From positions 1-20,343 of the forward strand of contig CAJNDS010001390.1 in NCBI GenBank assembly GCA_905221605.1: a stretch of 20,343 nucleotides of DNA, written 5' to 3'. Shown here piece after piece: positions 1 to 7,691 of the stretch (positions are counted from its first letter, which is position 1; each line of letters begins with the position of its first letter). Made by a program: the position numbers and the translations under genes. The notes under the pieces were generated by a model. The model was not told the origin of the DNA. It worked only from the letters and a program-made list of their open reading frames with translations, and searched no databases. The stretch is from Symbiodinium natans. Lineage: Eukaryota; Sar; Dinophyceae; Suessiales; Symbiodiniaceae.

Positions 1-239
1 GCCAGTGAGTGCATAGGAATTGGCTGTGTGAATGATGCTACCCGACACAGTGGGGGGCGTATTCTCGGCCTTCCCATTCATCCCGCTAATGAAGAGCGAC
101 CGACATTCCCCTGAGGGGGTTAGGTGAGGCTTTGGAGGCGGGTACTGGTAGGCAGGAAAGGCAAAGGCTGCCAGGGCTTGTTGCACACGCATGGCCAGTC
201 CATCATCCCAGTATTGACTGAGGCCCAACGGCGTGACCT
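1..239. other. No feature recognised
   Basis: Downstream of the last minus-strand stop. I see no convincing gene, repeat or structural RNA; the plus-strand frame starting at 124 mirrors the coding frame of 240-1574 and is treated as a shadow. Confidence 0.4.
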
Positions 240-1574
240 TTATGTCGGCGGCGAAAGAGAGGCCACGGCAGATCCGCCTGGGCCAGCCAAGCATGCGGCA
301 GCAAGAAGAGCAAGCGGCCCAGTTGGGGTATTGGGTCGACTGCGCCATTTCGGGGTGGCCCTGCAGGAAGATAGGGCATCTTTCTTCCAAAACATGAAGA
401 CCCCAGGGAAGAGCTGGAGCCGCACTGGTCCACTGCCCTTTTTCCCAACAGAGGCCCACAGAGGGACGGTGTCCCCGTTGCCCCAGACCGACTCGGGTAG
501 AGTAGGCAGCCGTACCACACTCCCCCACTGCGGCAAGATGTTTTTGCCTTTGGCACCATATCCATGCACAAAAGGAGGGGGTATAACCTCGGCGTATCGG
601 TTCGCCATGAATAAGTCAGGACCAGGTAGGATTGCCAAACGGGAGTGCGAGCCGCCGTAACCCATGAGCAAGGGAAGAAATCCCTGTTCATATGGGCCTT
701 GTCCCCATGTTTTGACCCCTCTGACCTGCCTGACTGGGGAGGCGCCAAACTGGATGTCTGGCTCTGGCCGGCCAGCAGTAAGGTCGGCCGTTTTCCACGC
801 AACCTCATGTATGTATCTTCCTAAAAGTGCCCACGCAAACACAAAGTCAGAGTGCTTGTGAGCAGTGGTTCCGGCAAGAGGGGCGTTGCGTAGACATTGC
901 CGATAATGGATCTGGTCCAACGGCACCTGCTCATGCATACCAGGCAATGGAGTGGGCACTTCACTGGGCATGATGACTAGCTGCAGGGCTCGGCTCAACG
1001 CAGTACCAATTGAGGTCACCGCACTAGCGACGTTGCCAGGGATGCAGAAGCGAGGGGGCCGGGGATGTTTGCCGTCCGGAGCATTCGGGTAGAAGAGGAC
1101 CAATCCCCCATTTGCTTCGAGCTGGTCCTCGGACGCACAAACCATGCCAATTGAGTTTGGCGATCGGGCCCCACACGGTATGGACCCGTCCGGCGAGCAA
1201 CTCCACGGCGAGGCTGGAAGCGAGCCACAGGGCTGTGTCTCGTCCGTCTCGACTTCCATGCTGCCCAGTGACTCAGTCGAGAGGGTATTGGGCAGTAGAT
1301 CGAGGACTGCAAACCTTCGCAGCTCTTCTGCTTCCCACCTGGCAGTGAACAAGGTGTCATGGTCAAGCAACATCAAAACCACCCCTGGCGCAAGGACTCT
1401 GAGGACTGCCAGAATTTCGGGCCCCGCCCACGTAAAGTGCACAGAAGCTAGCCCCGCTTCCTTGGTGTTAACCAAGATGGGAAACCACCTCTCCTTAAAC
1501 GGGCCTTCCCACTGCATGCGTGCTACCAAATGCCGGACAAAGTAGGGGAAGGCGGAATAGACAAGAAGCAGCGA
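240..1574 (-). CDS. Fragment 3 of a three-frame gene: possible glycosyltransferase-like domain
   Basis: The frame is open from 1574 (TAG at 1575-1577) to a stop at 240-242. It contains SVHFTWAGPEILAVLRVLAPG followed by VLMLLDHDTLFTARWEAEEL. A hydrophobic strand ending in LDHD with an acidic helix after it is how the metal-binding DxD motif of GT-A glycosyltransferases usually looks. Later segments (GGLVLFYP, DFVFAWALLG, PFVHGYGAKG) are protein-like, but the C-terminal 70 residues look poorly conserved. There is no ATG at the beginning, consistent with this being the 3' part of a longer gene split by an indel near 1525-1574 or by an intron. The glycosyltransferase assignment is a guess from one motif. 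Confidence 0.4.
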   Translation of the reverse strand, partial: SLLLVYSAFPYFVRHLVARMQWEGPFKERWFPILVNTKEAGLASVHFTWAGPEILAVLRVLAPGVVLMLLDHDTLFTARWEAEELRRFAVLDLLPNTLSTESLGSMEVETDETQPCGSLPASPWSCSPDGSIPCGARSPNSIGMVCASEDQLEANGGLVLFYPNAPDGKHPRPPRFCIPGNVASAVTSIGTALSRALQLVIMPSEVPTPLPGMHEQVPLDQIHYRQCLRNAPLAGTTAHKHSDFVFAWALLGRYIHEVAWKTADLTAGRPEPDIQFGASPVRQVRGVKTWGQGPYEQGFLPLLMGYGGSHSRLAILPGPDLFMANRYAEVIPPPFVHGYGAKGKNILPQWGSVVRLPTLPESVWGNGDTVPLWASVGKKGSGPVRLQLFPGVFMFWKKDALSSCRATPKWRSRPNTPTGPLALLAAACLAGPGGSAVASLSPPT

Positions 1575-2293
1575 CTATCCGTGACCAAGAGCAGGACATG
1601 GGCTCCTGCGGACTCAGCAGCCCGGAGCTGTGGAAGTAGGCAGCCGAGTAATGCATTGTAGTCAATCTCTGGGTGGAGACCTTGCGGCTCAGGCGGTTCG
1701 CCGGAAATGGCTCCCGAGGCCAGTTTCAACGGCAGTACGCCGCTAGGGGTGGGCTCAGGGAAATTCTGATTACTTTCTAGTGCCTGCGCGAGATCCTCAG
1801 GCTCCTGAGGCCCCGGCGCATGGTCAGCACTGAGAGTGCGAAGCTGGCATATAGCCTGCATTGCGGTCGCCGCAAGGACCTGTGGACCTGGGTGGCTAGG
1901 GCGGCTGCAACTGGCGCGAGGTGGCCTCCCATGTGGAATTCGCGGCTCGATCCTACTGACCTCACCCACTGGGTATTCTCCAACACGTGGAGGAATCGGC
2001 GGTATGGGAGGGCGAGGACTATTATCCGGCCAGCAGACCCTAGGTGGATTAGGTGATGGAGTTTGCCAGGGCCCGGGAGACAGGGCTGTCTCCCTACCCG
2101 CTCCTTGTTCGGTGACAACACTCGCCCAAGGGGGAAGGTCTATCGCGTCACCAGGCAAAGCACTGTGCGTGGACACCGCTCGCCCCATGAGGGCACTGCT
2201 ATGCTGCATGATGCCGATGCCTGGCCTCCATGCATGCAGGAGAAAACAGCGAACCGTGGGTTGCCGGGCGAAGCAGACGGCGTTGCTGTTTTC
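1523..2293 (-). CDS. Fragment 2 of a three-frame gene (proline-rich middle)
   Basis: The frame is open from 2293 (TGA just upstream at 2294-2296) to a TAG at 1523-1525; the first ATG is at 2209. It begins with a Cys/Arg-containing segment overlapping fragment 1, then a long Pro/Arg/Ser-rich probably disordered stretch, then a structured end (EIDYNALLGCLLPQLRAAES and AGAHVLLLVTDS) that reads like the first strand of a Rossmann-type fold. The last residues before the stop look out of frame, and the next fragment's frame opens at 1574. No function on its own. Confidence 0.35.
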   Translation of the reverse strand, partial: ENSNAVCFARQPTVRCFLLHAWRPGIGIMQHSSALMGRAVSTHSALPGDAIDLPPWASVVTEQGAGRETALSPGPWQTPSPNPPRVCWPDNSPRPPIPPIPPRVGEYPVGEVSRIEPRIPHGRPPRASCSRPSHPGPQVLAATAMQAICQLRTLSADHAPGPQEPEDLAQALESNQNFPEPTPSGVLPLKLASGAISGEPPEPQGLHPEIDYNALLGCLLPQLRAAESAGAHVLLLVTDSRCFLSIPPSPTLSGIW

Positions 2294-2534
2294 TCAAAAA
2301 GGCAGAATGGTCCAGACACAACAAGGGTTGTATTTCCGGCGGAAAGTATCGGCACCAACCGGCAGCATCGAGTTCGTGAGGCAGGATGACGCCGGCTTGC
2401 ATCTGCCTGGTCATTGCGATATCACTGGTCCCTAAAGTGGCAAGTGCAGTGAGTTGCCCTCTCCTGGCAACGTGGACTTGGAGCACTTGCGCTCCAACCC
2501 GGATCGCGTACGGTTGACAGGCATACGACTCCAT
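2199..2534 (-). CDS. Fragment 1 of a three-frame gene (N-terminal part, unknown)
   Basis: 111 residues from the ATG at 2534-2532. The start is clean, and MESYACQPYAIRVGAQ and following residues look like ordinary globular protein up to about LLCLDHSAFLRKQQ. Beyond that the other frame (1523-2293) looks more protein-like, so the true reading probably switches frames near 2290, next to the run of five A at 2296-2300. Function unknown. Confidence 0.35.
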   Translation of the reverse strand: MESYACQPYAIRVGAQVLQVHVARRGQLTALATLGTSDIAMTRQMQAGVILPHELDAAGWCRYFPPEIQPLLCLDHSAFLRKQQRRLLRPATHGSLFSPACMEARHRHHAA

Positions 2535-3023
2535 GGCATCACTCACCGAACATGGCAGGCCAAACTCATGTGACTACCCCACAGGCAGCGGAGAACCACG
2601 AGGCAACCTCCAGACACCAAGATCCCTGGAAAGCCCTTACAAAAACTAGGGAGGGACTCAAGGAAAGGGAGGACCAAACAAAAAGCACAGCACACAGGAG
2701 AGAAGAAGCAGAAAGGCGAGAAGAAACCAGTCAGGAGCGTTACAACCCTCTACACAATGGGTTCCTCGTTCAGTCAGCCAGCCACCCTTAGCTTGAGCCA
2801 GGGCACATCCAACGCGCAACCTGAAAAGGGATGCAGCGTGTCATCGCAGGTGGCTGTTACTTGTGGCTGCAATGTGCTGCATGTACAAAGCAATGACCTG
2901 GAGACGATGGCATCCTTTACTTTGTCTGTGCACAGTAGTAGCACCAGAATGCAGGCGTACCTCGGCTGCTGGTCTGTTTGTAGCGGCAACACAAGGAAGG
3001 CACTCTCTACCCTGCCCCGACGA
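2535..3023. other. Leader region: pyrimidine-rich tract and spliced-leader-like string on the minus strand
   Basis: No gene seen. On the minus strand, about 2732 down to 2636 is strongly pyrimidine-rich (the plus strand is almost all A and G), ending 100 bases before the ATG at 2534; such tracts precede trans-splice acceptor AGs. At 2800-2792 the minus strand reads TGGCTCAAG, the exact last nine bases of the dinoflagellate spliced leader. One nine-base match alone could be chance. Confidence 0.3.
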
Positions 3024-3893
3024 CTACTCCGGGAGCTCGATATGGTCCGCCAGCAGCCAATCAGGATCGCTCAGCAATGCAGGCCACACCACATGCTCCG
3101 GGTCCTTGCCGATAACCACCTGGCGGATTGTGAGGCCGGCAGCCCAGGGGTACTGCGTGCGTCCGTAGCCCTTGAAGGCGGTAAAGTGTGAGTCTCCGGA
3201 AAGGGCTTCTGTGACAGGAGGCACGCGATGATTGCCCCGCACCGAGTAGCACATCCGAAGGTGGTGCTGAAAGGTCTCTACGTCCTTTCGTCCGCCATAG
3301 ACTAAAATTCGTGTCTCCCCGCCCGTTGGGGCTGGCAGCAAAGAAGGCAGCCTAATGGGGCCCATGCAAACACAAGCCCGGAAGGTCGCATGGGCCTCGG
3401 AAATTGCAATCTGGTAGGTGATGGTTCCTCCAGAGCCAAGGCCCATGAGATATGTGGGCAAGGAGATGCGAGGGCTCGCATCACGTTGGACGGCCAGTAG
3501 GAGCGGTAGAATTTCCATTGTATACACTGCCTTGGTCCAGGCAGCACCGTCAGGCAGCATCCAGGCAGGCGGTGAGCCTGCTTGTCCCGCCACAGGCCAT
3601 GCGCAGGCAATGACGGCCTTTTTGAAAGCCAGGTTGCTCCACAGATACTCGATGGCCCCTTGCCAAGGCAGTGGGTGCATATTCTCCACATAGAAATGTC
3701 CACAACCAGGGAGGAGAAGCACTATCGAGTTGGCTTCCCCTGCATCCGCACTCGGCCGGGATACAACAAAGGGGAGGGTTGAACTGCCATGGCTCGCCGT
3801 AATCCAGGTGTTTTCACGCCCAGCTACGAGCGGAGGGGCGACCAATGGAGGAGGCTGCAGGTTCTCCAGGCCAAGGGGCTCTTGCACTGCCAT
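3024..3893 (-). CDS. Alpha/beta-hydrolase-fold protein, nucleophile position altered
   Basis: The length (289 residues from the ATG at 3893-3891) and motif order fit a single-domain alpha/beta hydrolase (esterase/lipase type). VLLLPGCG (about residue 68) looks like the strand and oxyanion loop. LPTYLMGLGSGGTITYQ is the strand-elbow-helix that normally carries the nucleophile in G-x-S-x-G-G. ILVYGGRKDVE fits the strand before the acid residue, and GDSHF supplies a possible His. In the elbow the usual Ser position is Gly, with a Ser one residue later (GLGSGG). Either the nucleophile is shifted or the protein is not a classical hydrolase. An in-frame TTG start at 4013 would add 40 residues, but ATG is preferred. 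There is no clear signal peptide from the ATG. The substrate is unknown. Isolated gene on the minus strand. Confidence 0.5.
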   Translation of the reverse strand: MAVQEPLGLENLQPPPLVAPPLVAGRENTWITASHGSSTLPFVVSRPSADAGEANSIVLLLPGCGHFYVENMHPLPWQGAIEYLWSNLAFKKAVIACAWPVAGQAGSPPAWMLPDGAAWTKAVYTMEILPLLLAVQRDASPRISLPTYLMGLGSGGTITYQIAISEAHATFRACVCMGPIRLPSLLPAPTGGETRILVYGGRKDVETFQHHLRMCYSVRGNHRVPPVTEALSGDSHFTAFKGYGRTQYPWAAGLTIRQVVIGKDPEHVVWPALLSDPDWLLADHIELPE

Positions 3894-4191
3894 GGCGAAG
3901 AAGAGGCAGCCTACCCAATTGATGGGGCAAGGTAGAGGAAGACTGGGCAGTCTTGCCTGAGAGCCGTGCCGTCCAGCGCAAAGAATGTCACACAACAACA
4001 AGCTTGCTCCCAACTTCCCCTGACTCAGCTCCCTTCAGTTGGAGACTACATCAGCAGTAAAACATGATCAATGGTTACAACTTTCCAAATCGGTCAAGAC
4101 AACAGCAAGACATTACAGGAATGCCGCATGACCATGGATAACGACCGATGTACTAGGCCGCCGTTTGTTCCGTATTCGCACAAGGTCAGCG

Positions 4192-4884
4192 TTAGATGTC
4201 ACTATCCGAATGCCGATTGTCCTCAAGCAGATGCATGGTCTCGTCATCTAAATGCTCGAGAATGTCGGTAGCAATACGTTCATCGAGGAAGCACGCTACC
4301 CACTCCAGAATGACGGCATTATCATTGGGGACAGCATCGGACATCGCTTGCAAAAGCAAATTGACTTTATCGGCAGTGAAACGCCATGCAAGCAAAAGAT
4401 GCTGCTCCAAATGCGCTTTTATGAGGTAAATTGGAAAATCTTCCTGGCGATGCACAATGATTGGCCTGGCCCAGGCTAAAAGGGCATTCTGCTGTGGTCC
4501 AGGCGGACGTCTGAACATAGCCAGTAACGCCCCGTACTCCTGGGCAAGCTCGTTCCTCAAATCCTGCGAAAGATCTCGAAGGTGGTGTGCAAGCCAGGCA
4601 CGATGACCTCCAACAGAGTGCGCGAGTTCGGCCGCAGCAACCATGGCGAGGGTCCGTTGATTAGGACGTCCTTGGGCTGCCGAGGCATCGCGGATTCCTT
4701 GCAGTACGAGGAGCTTGGTGAGCGATATCCAGCCAGCACTACAAGTGTGGCCGTGGCCTTCGAGGATGGGCTCGCTGGAAAAGATCTCCGGGTGTTCGTA
4801 AGGGTAGCATCTTTCCCAGTCACTGTCGCCATCTCCATTGACAGCAGTGTAAAGGCTGCCACCAATGACCAACGAAGCAGCCAT
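4192..4884 (-). CDS. Hypothetical acidic helical protein
   Basis: I do not recognise this protein (230 residues, ATG at 4884-4882). After a polar N-terminus with GDGDSDWERC, it is predicted from composition to be all-helical, with Leu/Ala-rich segments (RTLAMVAAAELAHSV, HLLLAWRF, VNLLLQAM) and a very acidic end (DILEHLDDETMHLLEDN). No signal peptide or membrane helix. It shares an ordered set of short motifs with the protein at 9392-9973 (PN..LA, [VI]G[GS]H, P[LI]I[IV]H...ED, LLLAW), which may mean both descend from one gene. It is followed by the hydrolase-like gene about 300 bp away on the same strand. Coding is likely but not certain. Confidence 0.45.
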   Translation of the reverse strand: MAASLVIGGSLYTAVNGDGDSDWERCYPYEHPEIFSSEPILEGHGHTCSAGWISLTKLLVLQGIRDASAAQGRPNQRTLAMVAAAELAHSVGGHRAWLAHHLRDLSQDLRNELAQEYGALLAMFRRPPGPQQNALLAWARPIIVHRQEDFPIYLIKAHLEQHLLLAWRFTADKVNLLLQAMSDAVPNDNAVILEWVACFLDERIATDILEHLDDETMHLLEDNRHSDSDI

Positions 4885-5051
4885 GCCGGGCAGTTAGTTC
4901 GGGGAGGGCAAGCGGGCGCCTGCTCCTGTGAGCCCTGGCGGCACAGAACAAGGGGGCAAGTTAGCGGGTAATACCATCACTCCTTTATGTTCGCGGCTGA
5001 GAGGGCTATGAGCCACAGGAACAAACTGTCAATCCATGCGGGGGACTAGGG

Positions 5052-5076
5052 CGTGTGAGTGCGGGCGCACTCACGT
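5052..5076. repeat. 25-bp near-palindromic repeat, copy 1
   Basis: Same 25 bases as at 5283-5307, start-to-start distance 231 bp. It could be the ends of a small non-autonomous element, a protein-binding palindrome, or a hairpin in a transcript. No target-site duplication is visible outside the pair. Confidence 0.85.
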
Positions 5077-5282
5077 ACCCAACATCAAATCACTCCCGCA
5101 CCCTCACAAGATTCTCCGCAGGTAATACTCGGGAGCAAGGGAGCAACCCGAACGGGAGCTCCTGAGCCGCTTCACCGAGCCCCTGCTCGGAAATTGCGGT
5201 GAGGGGTCACTGCTCGTCAAACTTGTACAGAGAACGTAAATGGATCTACTGCCTTGAGAAGAGATGCAGGTTCCTACACCGC

Positions 5283-5307
5283 CGTGTGAGTGCGGGCGCA
5301 CTCACGT
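5283..5307. repeat. 25-bp near-palindromic repeat, copy 2
   Basis: Identical over 25 bases to the copy at 5052-5076. The core is a perfect inverted repeat: arms GTGAGTGCG and CGCACTCAC around a GG centre. The flanking CGT and GT are in the same orientation in both copies, so the pair is a direct repeat as well. Confidence 0.85.
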
Positions 5308-6127
5308 GGCATGAGCAACTCAACCGTCCTCCTCCACTTGCCCAGTGACTGGGGTCCTAGCCTGGCTAGAGGAGGGGAAGAGTATAGCATTGTTTCGCAT
5401 TCGCGCGACACCCAAGTCCATCAATTCCGTAACATGAAGCTGCAATTTGAAATGGGTGCAGTTCACACGCACGACGGGCACAACACGCTGTGTACTGGCG
5501 AAGGTTGACGTCGATGTCACAAAACGCCTGCGCGATGCCCAAGCCCCGATGATACCTCCCCAGCGCCGACAAACAGCAGCCACTCTCGCGGTTTCCCTCA
5601 GGGATGGGAGGGCAACCCTATAATTCTCGACTCCAGGAGCGACGTGAGGGAGGCGAGTATAACAACAACCCCAATTCGACTGTTGTTGCCGCCAGAGGTA
5701 CACTTGTGGAGGCTCGGAGAGGCCTTTGCGCGGCTCTATAATTAACCACAGGCTCAAGCACACAGTGCACGCATCAAAGAGGATACAACACAATGCATCC
5801 AATGGGCAGTCGTGAAGGTGTCTATCGCTGTGCCTGGAGGCGGGCCTACAGTAGGCCGACGTAGGGCTCAACTGCGAGACAATCACAAGCAGCGGAGCAA
5901 GACGTTCCATATGGATTTGAGGGCTGGATGCCTCAACCATGTCAGAGATGCCGAAGGCGGTGGACTACCTCGGATCTACAGAGTTGACCTGAGCCAGCAC
6001 TGCACAGCACCCATGAAAAAGGCCCGCCAACACATTCCCTAGAATGCAAAACCGCGAAAGCAGTGTGAAACTGGAGAACGAGACCCTCATGCTTCCAAGG
6101 CCAAGCATTAGTGAAGGGGCGGGGTCC

Positions 6128-7528
6128 CTACTGCATTTTCAGAAGTATGTTTGCATTCGGAGCAAAAGCTCGGAGTACTGCCGACGCAGGACTCGCAACT
6201 GCCCCTTGTGAGTCGGCCAGGACAAAAGATCGACACTCGAGGTGCCCACTGCGTTCTCTCATCGCTTGCACGCATTTGACCATCAACAGGGACACAGGCC
6301 AGCTACAAGAAGCCAAAACAGGGCAAGGTAGGTCATTCCAATCGCTTGGGTTGAGGAGCTGCAGGTGCCAGGACGGCCAGCCAACAGTGACGGGTGGATG
6401 CGCAGCCCTTACAGCCAGGAGATCATTGTAGGCATATACAGTGAACGGTGTGCCCACCGGCCAATCTACCAGGGCACAGCACGGAGGGACAGGTAGGTGA
6501 CTAAGTTGCGAAACAGCGAAGACCCCAAGGAGATCTGGCTGCAGGCGGTTCGGGCACAAAGCACATAAGGCAGGGAAAAGTTGAGTGGTAAGTTGGAGAG
6601 TATCCCCTTCAAGAGCTTCTTGTCGAAAGGGGGCAACGCACCAAACGATTTGAATCATACAACCTTGATGTTGAGTAACGCGCACAAGGGTGAGATTGGC
6701 AACAAGGCCAGCATACCTTACCCTACAACGAGAAGCTGCTTCACGGACTGACCAAGGGGCAGGCACGTGACGCTGCAAGGTGGACTGTGTGCGAGGCCAT
6801 AGACTGCCACAGTGGCCCTCTGCCTGCGGGTGAGGAGAATCCATTTGGGCAGGCCAATGATGCTCATGAGCAAGTCGCCCGCCCAGGAGCTGCCTTGCAG
6901 GAGTTTGATTGGCAAAGTCAGCTGTAAACGGTGAACGCAGTCGGAGGAAGCGGAGGCTCGCGAGTGGGAAGTCTCCAACTGCATGGACGTCGTAAGTGCA
7001 TTCGTCAAGAGGCGTGACTCCAAAGAACGCTCCGGCGTGTTCCCCCGTGGGAATCGCAAAGAAGGGCATTCCCCTCAGACCTTCCAAGAGAAGTCGGAAC
7101 CAGTGCGAATTAACTGATGCAAGACAGGCCACAGACTGGATAGCCAATTGGCACCAATGAAGCATGTGCCAATGAAAGTCTAAGCCGCCCGAGACCTGGC
7201 CGATCTTTATTTCTTGTCTTATGCTCCAACTAAGCCAAGCCTGGAAGGCATCAGCGGCATTTTCAGTGCCATGAACACTCTGCAATGGCAGGGCAAGAAC
7301 AACCTTGATGTTGCAGAGATCCACAAGAAGGCGTTGCGCGACTGACGATGTCAGTCTTTGCACAGGGTCCTCTCCACCTCCGCAAAGAGGAATTAGAGGG
7401 TCATTGCCTAGGACCAGCGTCAAGGCCACCGGGGACAAATCCAAGGACAGAGCTTGCGGCAGAGCAAGAGTACGGGCGTACTCAAGCTGCCTTGGGTCGC
7501 TGTCAAGGCAATCTTCCTCTGTTGACAT
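6128..7528 (-). CDS. Hypothetical protein, member 2 of the tandem paralogous pair
   Basis: The function is unknown (466 residues from the ATG at 7528-7526; the frame is open a little further upstream but without an earlier ATG that I trust). It shares with the 7692-9044 protein a long co-linear pattern: LSLDLSP near the N-terminus, ALVDWPVGTPF in the C-terminal third, AHPPVTVG, NPSDW, then MRERSGHLECRSFVLADSQG and a C-terminal ANILLK. The N-terminus is acidic (STEEDCLDSD). Middle sections have diverged strongly, so the duplication is old or the middle is unconstrained. No membrane segments or catalytic motifs recognised. Two spliced-leader-like strings lie 80-116 bases upstream, in the likely 5' untranslated region. 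Coding status is supported by length and by conservation with the neighbour. Confidence 0.65.
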   Translation of the reverse strand: MSTEEDCLDSDPRQLEYARTLALPQALSLDLSPVALTLVLGNDPLIPLCGGGEDPVQRLTSSVAQRLLVDLCNIKVVLALPLQSVHGTENAADAFQAWLSWSIRQEIKIGQVSGGLDFHWHMLHWCQLAIQSVACLASVNSHWFRLLLEGLRGMPFFAIPTGEHAGAFFGVTPLDECTYDVHAVGDFPLASLRFLRLRSPFTADFANQTPARQLLGGRLAHEHHWPAQMDSPHPQAEGHCGSLWPRTQSTLQRHVPAPWSVREAASRCRVRYAGLVANLTLVRVTQHQGCMIQIVWCVAPFRQEALEGDTLQLTTQLFPALCALCPNRLQPDLLGVFAVSQLSHLPVPPCCALVDWPVGTPFTVYAYNDLLAVRAAHPPVTVGWPSWHLQLLNPSDWNDLPCPVLASCSWPVSLLMVKCVQAMRERSGHLECRSFVLADSQGAVASPASAVLRAFAPNANILLKMQ

Positions 7529-7608
7529 GCTCAAGTTGGGCCGCAAGGCAACGAGTCGTATAGTGTGGCGGCAGGAAAGTGACGTCGCGGGGCAGCCTCA
7601 GACTCCCA

Positions 7609-7617
7609 TGAGCCAAA
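7609..7617 (-). other. Second spliced-leader-like remnant TTTGGCTCA
   Basis: The minus strand reads TTTGGCTCATG, nine leader-identical bases, 18 bases after the first remnant and about 80 bases before the ATG of the 6128-7528 gene. A CGTAG, also found near the leader's 5' end, lies shortly upstream. Tandem relict leaders are known in recycled (retroposed) dinoflagellate genes; here the case is suggestive only. Confidence 0.35.
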
Positions 7618-7634
7618 GCACTACTACGCTAGTG

Positions 7635-7644
7635 TGAGCCAAAA
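7635..7644 (-). other. Spliced-leader-like remnant TTTTGGCTCA
   Basis: The minus strand reads TTTTGGCTCA, identical to ten bases inside the dinoflagellate spliced leader just before its terminal AAG. It lies about 107 bases upstream of the ATG of the 6128-7528 gene and in the same orientation. The flanking bases do not continue the match (GGCTCACA rather than GGCTCAAG), so if it is a relict leader it is decayed. Confidence 0.35.
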
Positions 7645-7691
7645 GGCGGCAAGAAGGCGTTACCAATGCAGCAAAGCCAGCCGTCCTAGCA

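Larger units (their letters stand above)
4885..6127. other. 1.2-kb gap without a confident gene; holds two identical palindromes
   Basis: The main content is a pair of identical 25-bp near-palindromes bounding a 256-bp segment. A 206-codon minus-strand frame (5320-5940) exists but is no longer than shadow frames elsewhere; its only hint of meaning is LRETARVAAVCRRW, which resembles the middle of an F-box. No RNA gene or terminator is recognised. Confidence 0.5.

Noticed and set aside
124-2435. Several plus-strand frames (124-660, 1144-1545, 1836-2435)
   Set aside because: They mirror the minus-strand coding frames, are Arg/Pro/Gly-rich and low in recognisable structure; treated as shadows.
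3162-3170. Plus-strand TCCGTAGCC, identical to the 5' end of the dinoflagellate spliced leader
   Set aside because: It lies on the opposite strand within the hydrolase-like gene and the match stops after nine bases; probably chance.
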